From NCBI GenBank assembly GCA_020310875.1, contig CM035423.1, positions 138,786,748 to 138,850,747 of the forward strand: a stretch of DNA of 64,000 nt, written 5' to 3'. Positions 12,113-24,403 of this stretch are shown here, in pieces. The translations under genes were made by a program, and so were the position numbers. Below the pieces are notes generated by a model. That model was not told where the DNA came from, did no database searches, and saw nothing but the letters and a program-made list of their open reading frames with translations. The DNA is from Ceratopteris richardii (taxonomy: Eukaryota > Streptophyta > Polypodiopsida > Polypodiales > Pteridaceae). Numbering within the stretch: position 1 is the stretch's first letter; each line of letters opens with the position of its first letter.

Positions 12113-13002
12113 ATTCGGCCATTTTTTAGGGCAAAGATAGTTGGTCTATTTTGGGGTATTATTTGGGCAACATTAGAAATTTGTTAGAGCATTGTGAGGC
12201 CACTATACAAAGTATTTCGAGAACTCATGTTTGCTTGTTAGCCTGTTTGAGCCCTGTTTTAAACCTACAACTCTGAACAGTCATAACTTTCTCATACGGA
12301 ATCCGTTTGCTGTGATTTTTGTTTTGTTGGAAAGCTCGTGGGGAGTACAATCAAAAGTTCTACTGTCGATGGTAATTTTAATATCAGGATTATTAGATAG
12401 AGTATTTTGAATTGACCATACCTAGGGGGAAGAAAAACTAAGGGATCCTTATGATTTTTTTCCATAAAGCCAAGGCACAGTTTGATCTCTGAATTGCATG
12501 AATGAACATGGTTTATTGTGTCAATTGAATTTAAGTCTTGAGCTAACTGTGGGACTTTTTCAGGTCCTTTGAGAGCATTGAAGGGTACTCGAAGCAAGAG
12601 TAAGTGCAGGCTTGGGAATACGCTTCTTGGGCACACAAGGGCAACCGAGGAGAGAAACTAAGGTTGGAAATTCTCAACACCCTTTGTCAATCCTTAGCTT
12701 AGGTTCAGTACGGATAGAGGTTTTGATCAATTAGGGATACGTTAAGCACGACCAAGTCCAAGAACTCTAAACACTCAAGTGCAAGTACCAGGAGATTACA
12801 TTTGCAAAACAACCTAAGGGAAAAGAATTTAAACCGAGCGACCACACTCAAAGTACGATAAAACTTAAGTGTTCCTTGCGACGAAGATTGATTGGACAAG
12901 AAGTGACACCCTAAGGAAAATTAAAAAGAACAAGTGACTAATACAAAAGAACTCAGCAACAAAAAGTGTACTTGGGAAATTTGGGATTATTCAATTGGGC
13001 TT
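12113..13002. other. D1 leader, no gene seen
   Basis: Non-coding continuation of the leader up to the gag start. Open frames here show no domain. Confidence 0.5.
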
Positions 13003-15432
13003 ATGAACCTTAGATCAGGACGACAACTAGGGAGAGATAGACAGAGTCTTAGGTCTTCAGAGGCTAGTGTCAATCATACTGCTAGGTCTTGGGCCCAGCA
13101 GTTGAGCCATCATTCTCACTACCCTAGCTCTGAAACTAGCGAGTTTGAGATGTCCCACGGTATGGAGAGACCTACAGGAAGTTCAGGTGTGCCATACTTA
13201 CATAGGGTAGAAGGCCCCTACAAGACGTAGTTGGAATACCTTAGGACCAACCGATTAGGTGCTAGCATCTATGAGGATGGCCTAGGAAGATCTGTGGTCC
13301 AGATTAAAAACCCTGACCAACCTAGTGGACTAGAACATCCAGCAGTCAAGTTTGAAAATGGAGCATATTGGAAAAAGAAGGAACCATATACGTAGTCACC
13401 AGCCACCCAGATAGGAGAGACGAGTTTGGTAATGTGATCCCAAAAACGGACATAGGTGACCTAGAGCAAGGGAACATAGGTGGAGAGCCTAAAACCCCTC
13501 GAGGCAAATCTGTCCTCACTAGAATTATCACACCAGAGTGGATTCCCCAGGACAATAAGAGCATAGATTTGCTCTTGAACCGAGAGACCGATGAAGCCTT
13601 TTGGAGGTATAAGTCTGATCAACCTAATGAGATAGGAACGATCATAATCTATGAGTTTAAAGATCCGGATAGCCCAGGCAAAGTGACCTACCTAGACATT
13701 ACTTCAAAGAGGATCTTTGTGGTCACAGAACATGGTAGACATGCCTACACTTGGAAGGGGGAATTTATTTTTCCCCAACCAAGATCTAATGTCTCTTTTG
13801 GCCACCAAGGGGCTGGAACATCCTAAGCTCATGGCGCTCAAAGGGATAGAAGTAGAGATAGGCCAGACGTGAGCTTTGCCAACCCAATAGGAAGAGAACG
13901 AACGCGAACAGAAACGAATAGAGAAGAAATAGAGAGAACTAGAGTTCCAAGGAACCTAAGAAATGCTGATGAATTCCCTCTACCAAGACCTAGGGAACAC
14001 ACTAGAACTTTGAGACCTACACAGCTGGTTAAGTCCATGAAGAACTACTTCGATGGCACTGGAGACCTCTATGATCATGTAGCCGAGTTTAGGCAAGTCT
14101 TTAGAGCTGAACAAGTTGAGGACCTGTTCACTCAATACAATGCCTTTGGTCTAACCCTTAGGAACACTGCCCTTATGTGGTTTCAACCACTAAATGAGAG
14201 ACACTTCAAGAACATAGACCAACTTCTAGAGGCTTTCATTATTGAATTCTCTAAGAGTGGCATAAGGCGTAATACTTCCTCACTGATTTATAGCTTCAAG
14301 AAAACCCCTCAAGAGACGGTTAGACTTGCAGGAAGAAGGTTTAGGCAATATCTAGAGAGATGTCTTGTTTCTGAGTTACCCACACCAGCCAAACAAGTGG
14401 CTTTATTCCTAGATGGACTGCTAAGTACAAAGTTGAGATCCTACGTGTACTTAAAGGATTCGAGGACCATAGAAGAGTGTGTACGTATGTGCATCGACAT
14501 CGAGGATAACCTAGGGGAGGAATTAGAACTTTCCAAAATCTACAAAGATTCAGATAGTTCTACTAGCCTCTCTTCCACTCAATCCACATCTATTGAGGAA
14601 CTTGCAGAGAAGGTAGCTCAAAAGCTAGGTTTCTCTAGCAAACAAATCCCAAGATTTGCCCCAGTTAAGCGGTGCTATACTTGTGGAGGTGACCATATGG
14701 CGAATGTTTGTCCCATTACGGCTCAACCCCAAGTGAATCCTAGTAGCCAGTACTACACCATAGAACTGAGATACACTAATCACACTGCACAAGATTGCCC
14801 ATACAATAAGCAAGCGGTTAGGCAAACCTACCCTCAACCCTATCCACAACAAGGAAGATACCAAAACCAATACCCACCACAACAATATGGCAGACCACAA
14901 CAACCCTATCAGTAACCCTACCAAAATCGGCAAAGGCCTCAGCCTGTGTTAGCCCAACAACCTCTAGCTCCAGCCAATGTGATCCCAGTAAAGTATGCAG
15001 CTGTAGAAGTGAACCTGAATAGAGCCATAGTGCTAGTAACACCATTGCTTTTAGAAAGTGACCCCAGTGACCATAGCTTTGATTCTACACATATAGATAG
15101 CCCCCAAGCCTACTACATGTAGTCACCTGAGCATAACGAGTCATATTACTCTGAAGAGCCAAGTGAACCTAGTTGGGATCTAGAGTATGCAAACATCATG
15201 TACATAAATCCCAACACTAGACCTCAACCTAGGCAAGTAAGACCCCCATTCCCTAGAGGACCATGCTATAGATGTCAGGGAGATCACCTCATTCGTGATT
15301 GCCCCATGCCTGCACCCACACAACCCCAGTCGGTAACAATCCAAGGCTTTTGTCAAGAATGCGGGAAGGAGCATCTCTTAAGAGACTGCCCAAAAAACCC
15401 CAATAATATGCCAAAAATCACTCCTATCAATG
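13003..15432 (+). pseudogene. Athila-like Gag, broken (D1)
   Basis: Begins MNLRSGRQLGRD, matching the gag starts of B (21,238) and A (about 53,640). The N-terminal region of some 270 residues is interrupted by stops near 13,230. 13,368-13,826 carries the conserved WIPQDNKS and KVTYLDIT blocks. 13,869-14,915 holds the Retrotrans_gag-like domain (KNYFDGTGDLYDHVAEF, ALMWFQPLN, FLDGLL) and a first zinc knuckle CYTCGGDHMANVC. Two more knuckles (CYRCQGDHLIRDC, CQECGKEHLLRDC) lie at 15,198-15,440. All are C-X2-C-X3-H-X4-C, one residue shorter than the canonical form. Gag binds element RNA and forms virus-like particles. It is cut at 15,432 by the LTR of element B. Confidence 0.8.
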
Positions 15433-16316
15433 TGTTGTAGAGCAAAGAAGCACAAGAGAAGAGCCCCAAAATTTTCAAATTAATGGGCATAATTTTTTTT
15501 CTTCAAAACATTCAGAGAATTCCCTCAAGCCATGTAAATGCACTAAAGGAGTCCTCTAGTGGCATAATCCCATATTGTTGTAAAATATCTCTTGTAAATT
15601 AGTAGGAAATTCACTTTTTAGTAATAAAGTGCCGGTTTCTTGTGTGAAAGGACCAAAATTTAGGGCACATGTATATAAGTCATTGTGACTCTTTGTAGAG
15701 ACTTTTTGCCATTGTGAAGAAGGAGCTCTCCAAAATTTCGAATTTGCCTCTTTCTTGCAGATTTCCATCTTCATTTTGATCTTGTATGTGTGTGTAATGC
15801 TTGGAATGTGTGTGTAGGATTGTTGTCTATCCCTCCCCACTGTTTTTGAGCTACTGTAGTGTGTGTGTGAGCTTGTAGGAGTTGTAGCGTGAGTGTGGGT
15901 GCTTCCATCCATTCACTATTTTGGTCATAACTTGAAGCAGAGTTGTCAGAATCAAGTGAAACCACTTCCAATAGATGCGTCTTGTCGAGAGCTTCAAAAG
16001 GAGTACCCTATTAACTATATTCAAAGCTTGGGGCTGTGAGAAATCCTTGATTTACTGAAAACTATTGTAAGAGGTATCACGGCAGACACTTTCACTCTTT
16101 CAGTGAGTTTGAGAGGTGGATTAGTCTTTTCTCATGCATATCAGCTGAACCACTTCATTTCCATCATGTGTGCACATGTCTTCATACACTTGGTTAGGTC
16201 GTTTGATCGGATTGACATATAAGCGTGTGTCAATTTCCCACTATACGCACTTGTGTTGCAAATGAGGTTTAGTCTCTTTGGCACAAGTCCTTGAGTCTTC
16301 TTAACTTAAGTACACA
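15433..16316 (+). mobile_element. 5' LTR of Athila-like element B
   Basis: Starts TGTTGTAGAGCAAAG and ends GTACACA, six bases before a tRNA-Asp primer-binding site; about 884 bp. It is the same family as LTR A (55,082-55,970) and LTR C (60,818-61,707), sharing the TGCACTARAGGAGTCCTCTAG block and the TATATAAG promoter. It is inserted in the gag of D1 immediately after the knuckle codons and ATCACTCCTATCAATG. Confidence 0.85.
15672..15679 (+). promoter_or_regulatory. TATA box of LTR B
   Basis: TATATAAG in the context GGGCACATG-TATATAAG-TCA, conserved in LTR C (61,066) and, on the - strand, in LTR A (55,714-55,721). Probable Pol II promoter for the element RNA. Confidence 0.65.
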
Positions 16317-16322
16317 CGTTTT

Positions 16323-16340
16323 TGGCGCCGTTGTCGGGGA
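16323..16340 (+). other. Primer-binding site, tRNA-Asp (B)
   Basis: TGGCGCCGTTGTCGGGGA, one mismatch from the plant tRNA-Asp complement. Confidence 0.9.
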
Positions 16341-16685
16341 ACACTCAGCCAAGGTGCCTTCGTGATGGTTATAGATCAAGTGTGATAGAATCGTACTTGT
16401 AGAAGTGAATTCGTTCCGTGGCAAGTAGTCAAGCACTTCAGCATTTGTTACTTCACATCCGGGAGGTGTGTGTAATGAGTTTTTAGGTTTAGGGTTAGTA
16501 GGAAGGGAGAGTAAGAGGAGTTAGGGTTAGGTTAGAAGGAGCAGAGAGAAGGAGAGGAGTGAAGTAGGAGTAGGTCAAGACCAAGAAAAATCTCAAAACA
16601 TTTGCCAAGTTAGTGTAGTTCAGTTGCAGTCACCAAAAGTATAAAAACTAAAAAAATTAGTTCATTTCTCTACTATTCTGAAAGG
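16341..16685. other. B leader, proximal part
   Basis: Non-coding leader with AGG/GAGAGG-rich sequence; no gene seen. Confidence 0.5.
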
Positions 16686-17615
16686 CAGTATCGCGGACGA
16701 GCAGCGACTGGTATCGCGTGTGAGGTATCGTGTGTTTCAGGCCATCAAAGCTAGATTTTGAGCTCAAGGTACAAGCAAGACAGCACAAAGGTAAGATTCC
16801 ACAAAGTTTCTCTGACAAAAACACACTAAAAGTGCATCAACGCGTGATTAAGTGCACATTCGGTATCGCGGGGGGGGGGGGGGGACAGTTTTTTTTTGAG
16901 CTTCCTTGAAAGAGACAGTAGGTTAGGAGTGAGGAGGGTTGAGAGGGAAGCAAGGGGGTCTAAAAATTTTAGCATTTGGAGGTATTTTGGCTTGAGTATC
17001 GCGATCGGTTGAGTTTTTGGTATCACGATACCAAAAATTCCCTAGTATCGCGATACTCGCCGAAGTATCGTATCGCCAGTCACTAGCCTTGGTATCGTGA
17101 TACCACTCGTGGTATCGTATCGACGGGTTGTATCGCGATCTTTCCTTGCCAAAGTGGTATCGTATCGCGGTCCACTTTTGGTATCGTATCGCCCTCTTCC
17201 CAGTTTAGTATCGCGATACCATTCAAGTATCATATTGTGCAAATTGGTGGTATCGTATCGCCACTTGCATTGGTATCGTATCGCAGCCCATCCTAGTATC
17301 GTATCGCCTAGATTTCCAGTATCGTATCGCAAGGACTGTTGATATTGTATCGCTTCAATCCTAAGGTATCGTATGGTCAACCCCTGAAGTATCGTATCAT
17401 GCCAGGTCCTAGTTTAGTATCGCGATACCAAACCAGTATCGTACCGTGATCACACAGCAATATCGTATCACCTGACTATTAGGTATCGTATCGTGGGGAC
17501 CGTTGGTATCGTATCGCCCCAGATCTTGGTATCGTATCGTAGGAAACTCTGGTATCGTATCGTTGAATTAGTTCAGTATCGTCTCGTCAGGTGCATCAGG
17601 TATCGTATCTGTCAG
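16686..17615. repeat. B leader array, GGTATCGTATCGC-like units (left part)
   Basis: Dozens of degenerate 20-30 bp units with the core TATCGTATCGC or the palindrome TATCGCGATA, rich in CpG. It includes a G15 homopolymer at 16,870-16,884. The array is interrupted at 17,620 by a non-autonomous LTR element and resumes at 21,000. Confidence 0.9.
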
Positions 17616-17912
17616 ACATTGATCCACAGGGATCAGTGCATGTGATCCATAGGGATCAATCCATGTGTGTGAGGGACAAGGGCCAGGTAGCAAAGGTCCC
17701 AAGCTCGGGGGATACCCTAAGGTACTTTGGTAGTAATGGGAACTGCTTTGGTAGTAATGGGAATAAGTTTTGCATGATGGCCACAGGTTCACACTAGACT
17801 ATTCCAGATCATTACTATTTTTAGAGTATACCATTGCTATTTTTAAAGTACAAGAGGGTATATATGGATGGGAGGAGAGTCACACACATCATTCAAGTCT
17901 CTTTCTAACTCT

Positions 17913-17924
17913 TGGTATCAGAGC
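17913..17924 (+). other. Primer-binding site, tRNA-iMet
   Basis: TGGTATCAGAGC five bases after the 5' LTR of the non-autonomous element. Confidence 0.85.
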
Positions 17925-17959
17925 AGATAAGCTCCTCTTGTTTTTTTTCTCGAAGTATT

Positions 17960-18640
17960 TTCTTTTCCATGGAGATTTTGGGAGATCGTCGTCGTCATGA
18001 GCTGCTGTCCGAGGTCTCTGTCGAAGACCGAGCATGGAGCACGATTTCGGAGAGGACCATGGATTCCCCGCCCTCTGGAGTATCCTGCTGTTGCCACGCC
18101 TTCACGCGTTCGCGCATACCCGACAGGATGATCTCCACGAGCTCAGCACTGCCCGCAGCCGTCAGAGAAGGCTCCGCTCTTTCTTTTTGTTTTTTTTCGT
18201 TGGACCGGGAAATTTCAATGTGTCTACTTCCAAAGAGCAGAGAACCTCTTGAATCCATTAGTCGCCTAAAAGATGACCGCCAGCCCGAGACCAGCTCTAA
18301 CTGCCGTGCAAATCACACAGAAAACATACTTTGTTTTTTGCTTTGATTATGTTGAGCGGGAGGCTCAACATATAGTCCTTGCAGCTGTGGCTATTATCTG
18401 TGGGATAAGTGCACCTCTGCGTTCGCAGAAGGGCTGAGCTCGGACCAGCACATGATGCAAAATGATACTTGCCACAAAGTTTTTGATTGCAGACTTCATC
18501 GAAGTTTAGATGAGGAACGTGTTGTGCTGGATCATGATGATAGGGCTCATCATGGAAAGCTCATAAATGACTATCATGTTTTTGCCCATGTTCTTGATGT
18601 TGCAATCTTGCAACAAATACAAGTTCCAATCCTTTTCTAA
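17960..18640. pseudogene. Possible captured gene fragments inside the non-autonomous element
   Basis: This stretch differs from its AT-rich surroundings: it is GC-richer and protein-like. On the - strand, 18,258-17,995 is open for 87 codons ending SSTETSDSSS, with a credible helical stretch (AELVEIILSGMRERVKAW) that looks like the C-terminus of a normal protein. On the + strand, 18,452-18,640 is open for 62 codons (VFDCRLHRSLDEERVVLDHD). Neither is recognised. Capture of host gene pieces is known for plant non-autonomous LTR elements; here it is an inference from composition and coding look. Confidence 0.35.
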
Positions 18641-20682
18641 GCTTGCAGTTTGCTCTTTCATCGTCAACGATCTTCTTTCAAGCCTTGTTTTGAAGCAACA
18701 ACTCTTAAAGGAGTATTGGCCACTATTTCAATGAAGGGTGGATCATCTTCAGTACTTAGACATACCTGCCAATTAGTTTTTGGAACCTCTAGATAAGTTT
18801 CTTGTCAAACTATATGTATTGTTGTTTTCTTTTTGCATCAAATTGCATATAGAACACACAATTTTGCATAGCATCTAGATTATATACGTAGTTTAGACGC
18901 GAGTCCGACGTATTGTGCGATGCATGTATTTTTTCTTGCAGGGAAAGGTAAGTATTTTTCTTGCAGGTTAGCGAGGAGAAGAATTAAAAAAAAGAATTGT
19001 CACGGTGTGTAATCCCCTTTCGGTCTATTTGTAGATAGATTGTGCCTATCGGCACCGATATCACAAAAATTGCTTATCGTAATTTTTTTCGGTTTTCAAA
19101 ATTACGCCGTTATGCTACTGAAATTTTTAGAAAATTAGTATGCATATGCATGGAAGCATATAGAACATACTAAAAGTTTCTTATTTCTGCATGTTTCATT
19201 GAGCAAAGGCTTGTAATTGTTTCTTTTCCGCTGCCATTTACTTGTTTTGAATATTCATAGAATGTTCAAACTAGATTAAGATGAATAGTTAGTAGCATCC
19301 TATAAGTTTGTGGATAGTTAGAATGTTCACAAGTTAGAAATCTAGGCTATCTAGTCAGAACCTAGAATAGAGAATAGTTAATTCTCAAAGATTTAATGAT
19401 CACGAAAGAATGCAACTCGCATTATAATCCAAATAAATAAATTCAAGCTTTAAAAGGGAAATATGTAAAGTAATACATTTAGAAAGAGATGAGAATTTTC
19501 AAGTAAAAATACTTTCTCTTTTGTACAAAGAACAAAGTGAGACACGGGTTAGTTTTTACCAAGGTCTCATGAGTTAGAAAGTTAGAGGTAAGAGGTCTCA
19601 AGGTAAGTTGACACCTTAGAAGAGAACTCGAAGAACACCTACAAGTTTAGGATGCTTATAAATTAAGTATCTAGTTCTTATGTACTTATTATAATTACAT
19701 AGTTATGAGTTCTAATGCACGTTTCTATGTGTATAGAACAAAGAAGTTTATTTACAAGAAGTATAGACTTCAGATTTGTGGAATTAAAAGGGTAAATCAA
19801 GTTTGATTATAATGCCATAGTTAGAAATAGTAAAAGAAAACTTATGTAAGAACTTCCTAGATTTGGAGGTTGAGACATAGACTTTAGAGTTCCTAGCTTT
19901 ATCGAAGGAATCATATCTTGATTCTATAATAGTTTAGTATGGGTAGATCGGGTAGTTCTATCTATCTATCTAAAAGTGAAAAATTGAGATCTTAGGTGGA
20001 TTCATCTTTATTAAGCAAGCAAGGCAAGTCTGTAGGCCAAGAACTCTCGAATGGCCAAGATACACAGAAAGGCAAGATCTATAGCGAGCAAGCAAGGCAA
20101 GTCTATGAGTCAGATATTCAAGAGTGGCCACGATATACAGAAAGGCAATGTTTGCATAGAGTAAATCAGGCAAGGCTATAGTCTAAGTCCCTAGCAGGGG
20201 AGTGTGACAAAGGTATATAGCAAGGCATGGTTTGCATTTATTAGGCAAGGTAAGGTTGTCTTTAGTAGGCAGTGATTATACAATTATGCAAGGTCTACAA
20301 GTAAGAAAGTGAGTTCTAAATGGAAGAAAGTTGAGAAGCAAGTTTGATGTCTCTATTTATAGTTATATCATAAATAGTGACCAAGTAAAGTGATCAAGTT
20401 TGAGCATGAGGGGAGGTGACTACTGATCCGTGAAGAATCAGATCTCCAAGAGACACGATTAGTAAAAGCTACCAAGTTGCTTAAAATTGATTGTGAGTTT
20501 ATTTATTTTCTTTACTTTGTGCATTCGTCATGTTATATGATGGATTCATATGTCATGAAGACTCTAGTTGGAATGCTTCAGCACTTTCAGTGAAAGTGAG
20601 AGTAGAATTCCAAGAGTTGTCCTTGAAAGAATTAGAGAAAAGGGCTAATTAGACCCACCTAGTCACAATTTACAGCATACAT
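18641..20682. other. Non-coding interior of the non-autonomous element
   Basis: AT-rich with no recognisable gene. About 20,010-20,300 contains imperfect repeats of AAGCAAGGCAAGTCTRTRRG and AGAAAGGCAA. Confidence 0.5.
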
Positions 20683-20999
20683 TGATCCACAGGGATCAGT
20701 GCATGTGATCCACAGGGATCAGTGCATGTGATCCACAGGGATCAATCCATGTGTGTGAGGGACAAGGGCCAGGTAGCCAAGGTCCCAAGCTCGGGGGATA
20801 CCCTAAGGTACTTTGGTAGTAATGGGAACTGCTTTGGTAGTAATGGGAATAAGTGTTGCATGATGGCCACATGTTCACACTAGACTGTTCCAGATCATTA
20901 CTATTTTTAGAGTATACCATTGCTATTTTTAGAGTACAAGAGGGTATATATGGATGGGAGGAGAGTCACACACATCATTCAAGTCTCTTTCTAACATTA

Positions 21000-21140
21000 T
21001 CGGCCAAACATCAAGTATCGTATTGCGACCAACAGCAGTATCGTATCGTCTACATGACAAGTATCGTATCGCGTAGGTTTCAGGTATCGTATCATGGCCA
21101 GTTTGGTATCGCCCAGAGCAGCATCGCTTGGAAGTGGTAT
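21000..21140. repeat. B leader array (right part)
   Basis: Continuation of the TATCGTATCGC array after the 3.4 kb insertion, ending about 100 bp before the gag start codon. Confidence 0.85.
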
Positions 21141-21237
21141 CCTCCAGAATCTTGTAACATTTTGTAGGACAAACTTGAGGCATTGGAAGAGCCACTCAAG
21201 GAGAGTTTGAGAGACCTAGAGAGCTTCAGGAGGGTGA

Positions 21238-23283
21238 ATGAACTTGAGGTTAGGGAGGGTGCTAAGTAGTCGAAGAAGTGTCATATCTTCTGTGGGAAGT
21301 GCTGCCCAGGCTAGTCACCACTCTGTCTATTCAGATACCTCCAGTGAATCAGAAGAAGAGATACCCATGGCTTTGGACGACATGCAGGGTCCCGCTCCAA
21401 GTAGACATTTCATGACCGTTGTAGAAGGAGATTACCGTACTTCCTTACAGTATGTATCTACTAATGCCCAGGAGATCCCCATCTACCTGGATGGTTTAAA
21501 CAGATCAGTGGCTAGGATGGTAACCTCCATGGATGCCACGATTGTGACTAGACCTACTGTCAAGTATGAGGGAGGAGCATACATAGACAAAATGGGTCAC
21601 ATCTACATAGTGACCGAATTTCCAGAGTTGATCAATGAAAGGGGAGATTTAGTGGAACCAGAAAACTCAAGAAGACCAAACCCTAAGGAGCTAGTGACGA
21701 CTCCTATAGGTAGATCCCAAGTAACACGAGTCTTGAAAGGAGACTTGATACCTCAAGACGACTACTTGTTGGAAGTATATATGATCCATGGATCATACTT
21801 ATTGCTTCAAACAGACTTACCGGCTCCAGGGAGAGAAGAAATCCGTATGACATTTTATGAGTTGAAGGATCTAGAAGATGAAACCAGGATCACATATCTA
21901 GATAAAAATCAGAGAAGATATTGGTTGGTTAGTGCCTTGGACAGGGCTCGACTGAAATACATGGGTGTGCCTGTATTCCCTCAAAGAGATCATGCAACTA
22001 CTTCGCAGAACCCTTTTGGAAATCAACAAGAGACAGAACACACCACGTTAGGATAGACCAGCCAACGAAGTGTGCCAAACCGTACTCATGTACAATTTGC
22101 AACTCCAGGAGTGCAAACAAACAATCAGACCCACCCAGGAGTAAGAAATCAGTACCGACCACCAGTAGGAGGACAGCTGGGAATGCCCCCAGTTAGACCA
22201 GTAGTTCCTATCTTCCCTGTAATGCCTAGACCGTCAAAACCAATGAGAAGACTGAGACCTATCCAAGTGGCCAAGTGTGTAGGAAATCATTATGATGGAT
22301 TGGGAGAACCCTACGATCACATTGCTGAATTTAAACAAGTTCTAAGGGCAGAACAAGTAGACGACTTCTTTGTGCAGTATGAGTCTTTTGGACTCGCCCT
22401 CACAGGAACGGCTCTAACTTGGTTCCAGCCATTAGATCCCAATCAATTTGGAAAAATGGAGCAATTCTTTCAAGAATTCATTGGGGAATTCACCAAGAGA
22501 GGGATTAAACACAATTCTGTGTCTTTAATTCACAGTTTTAAACAGAACCCTAATGAAACAGTGAAAACTGCTGCCCGAAGATTCAATCAGTATGTGGATA
22601 GATGCCCAGTGGCTGAGAGACCCACTCAGCAAAAAATGATTTCATTATTTTTGGATGGTCTTACGAATGGAACCCTAAGAACCTTAGTTTACGTGAAGAG
22701 GTTACAAACCCTAAGTGAATGTCTCCAGGAATGTATTGATTTAGAAGATAACCTAGCTGAGGACCTCAAGAGCACACCCAGCCCCACTAAATCAGAAGAC
22801 TCGCGAAGTACCATTACTTCCAACTCCAGTAATATGGAAGAATTAGCGGAGCTATTAGCAAAGAAACTAGGAGTCCAGGGGCAAAGAACTACCAACAACC
22901 AGCCCTAAGAGTGCCAATGTTACGAAGATGTAGTCTATGTGGAGGAGATCACCCCACATACATGTGCGTGCGAGGAGGGACCGGTGCACATCAAACATAC
23001 CCATATAACAGACAGCACCAACAAGGAACCGCTTTGTATTGCCACATAGAACAAAAATACACTAATCACACCACTAAGAATTGTCCATTCAATAGGCAGG
23101 CACGACCTTTCCAACCACCACAATACCGACCATATGGATATCCACCTAGAGAGCAAGGCAGAGAGATGCCCAGATACAATCCCTATCCAACACTAGCAGG
23201 AGCACCAAGACCATATGAACAGGCACCGTATCCACCAGCACAACCAGTGTTAGGACCCCAAGTGTCACAACCTCAATAGGTAG
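21238..23283 (+). CDS. Athila-like Gag of element B, first part
   Basis: Starts at the ATG of MNLRLGRVLSSRRSVIS, the same start block as in A and D1. 21,238-22,056 encodes a 272-residue N-terminal region with a Ser/Glu-rich patch, followed by a stop. 22,072-22,908 holds the Retrotrans_gag-like domain (YDGLGEPYDHIAEFKQ, ALTWFQPLD, VDRCPVAERPTQ, LFLDGL). 22,911-23,279 holds the first zinc knuckle (CSLCGGDHPTYMC), a variant finger (C-X8-H-X4-C) and a Pro/Tyr/Gln-rich segment. Stops separate the three parts, so the copy is inactive as a single polyprotein. A 6.4 kb copia element is inserted at 23,283; gag resumes at 29,722. Confidence 0.85.
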
Positions 23284-24361
23284 TGTGAAGAGAGATGGTG
23301 GATGCAATCCAAAGATGAGTTGGTGCTGCTACAACCAGCTTCACACCAGCCAACTGAGACTTCAGAGATGATTAGAAGACCCTTTGAGCTTCCTAAATCC
23401 ACCAAAATATCAGCCAAGTACTTTGGAACATGTATCCCAAAAGTTTAAGTCAAGACAGACTAGTTGCGAAATGACTAGCTCCCAAAACTTGCTATTTTTG
23501 GACATACACCTGCTGGAAAAAATGAACAGTGCTCTCAACCTGGTAGGAATTAGAAAAATTCCTTTTGGGAATAGCAAATAGACTTAGCAAGCTTCCCAAT
23601 CCAAGTCAAAACACTTCAAATGATGGACTGAGCACTGAGAACAAGTTTCATCAATTTCTGGAACATTCCCACAATTCTCGGGGCTCTGTAGAGATAGACC
23701 AGTGAGCAGTAAAATGCATATATCTCCCAAAATATTAGTCCAATGACCATGAAAATTTATAGTACAAACTAGACAGTAAGAGCTATCCAACGCACTTTAA
23801 AACACTGAAAAAAGGTTCAGTAAAACTCGAGATGTGACCTTCTGAAGGTACTGCTCTGAGTGAGTATAGCAGAGAACAAAGCAGAGAAGTAGATGATAAT
23901 AAATGTATAGATTCACATATGATTACAACCACATTGGCAATGAAACTTTGCACAATGGGAGTAGAATGATAGAGCTATGGAGTAAGCTCTTCAAACTCTA
24001 CAAAATGACATGAAGTGGTCACGTACAAGGCTTGCTAATCGCCTCTTCCTTCTTGCTCCTTTTATAGCTATTCTTGGAGGGAGTTTTGAATTCGAACTCG
24101 AATGGCTCCACCTTAAAGTGATCCCCAAAGTTAGGAGATATTCCCTCAGCTCAAAAATTCGTGATTTTAGTAGTTAGAGCCATGAGTTTGCTTTTACATC
24201 ATGCATGAGGTAAGCCAACCTTTTCCTTTTTTCTTTTTCCATTTACAAAAGATAAAATGTACTCTTTTACAAGAGGTGTTCACATGACTACTCATGTGAC
24301 TTACAAATGAGGATAATATCAAATATATCAAGCATGTAGGCTTGGGTAAAATGCACCAACA
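23284..24361 (-). repeat. copia 3' LTR
   Basis: On the + strand it begins TGTGAAGAGAGATGG and ends CACCAACA. It is next to a polypurine tract (24,363-24,376; GGCTTGAGGGGGAGC-like on the - strand). Confidence 0.95.
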
Positions 24362-24403
24362 GCTCCCCCTCAAGCCTAACATGCTTGGCCTTCAAATAAG
24401 TCT

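Larger units (their letters stand above)
17620..20993 (+). mobile_element. Non-autonomous LTR retrotransposon (3.4 kb)
   Basis: Paired direct repeats at 17,620-17,907 (288 bp) and 20,683-20,993 (311 bp) are near-identical LTRs starting TGATCCACAGGGATC. They differ mainly by one extra copy of a 23-bp unit in the 3' LTR. An initiator-Met primer-binding site follows the 5' LTR at 17,913. ACAT flanks both outer ends as a probable target duplication. The interior (2.7 kb) has no gag, protease, RT or integrase, so it must be mobilised in trans. It sits exactly inside the TATCG array of element B: the array stops before 17,616 and resumes after 20,997. Confidence 0.85.

Noticed and set aside
15556..15971. 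Open frames antisense in LTR B
   Set aside because: They lie wholly in the LTR and are not conserved as proteins in LTRs A and C.
16686..21140. CRISPR-like array
   Set aside because: Units are degenerate with no constant repeat and no unique spacers, and they sit in the leader of a plant retrotransposon.
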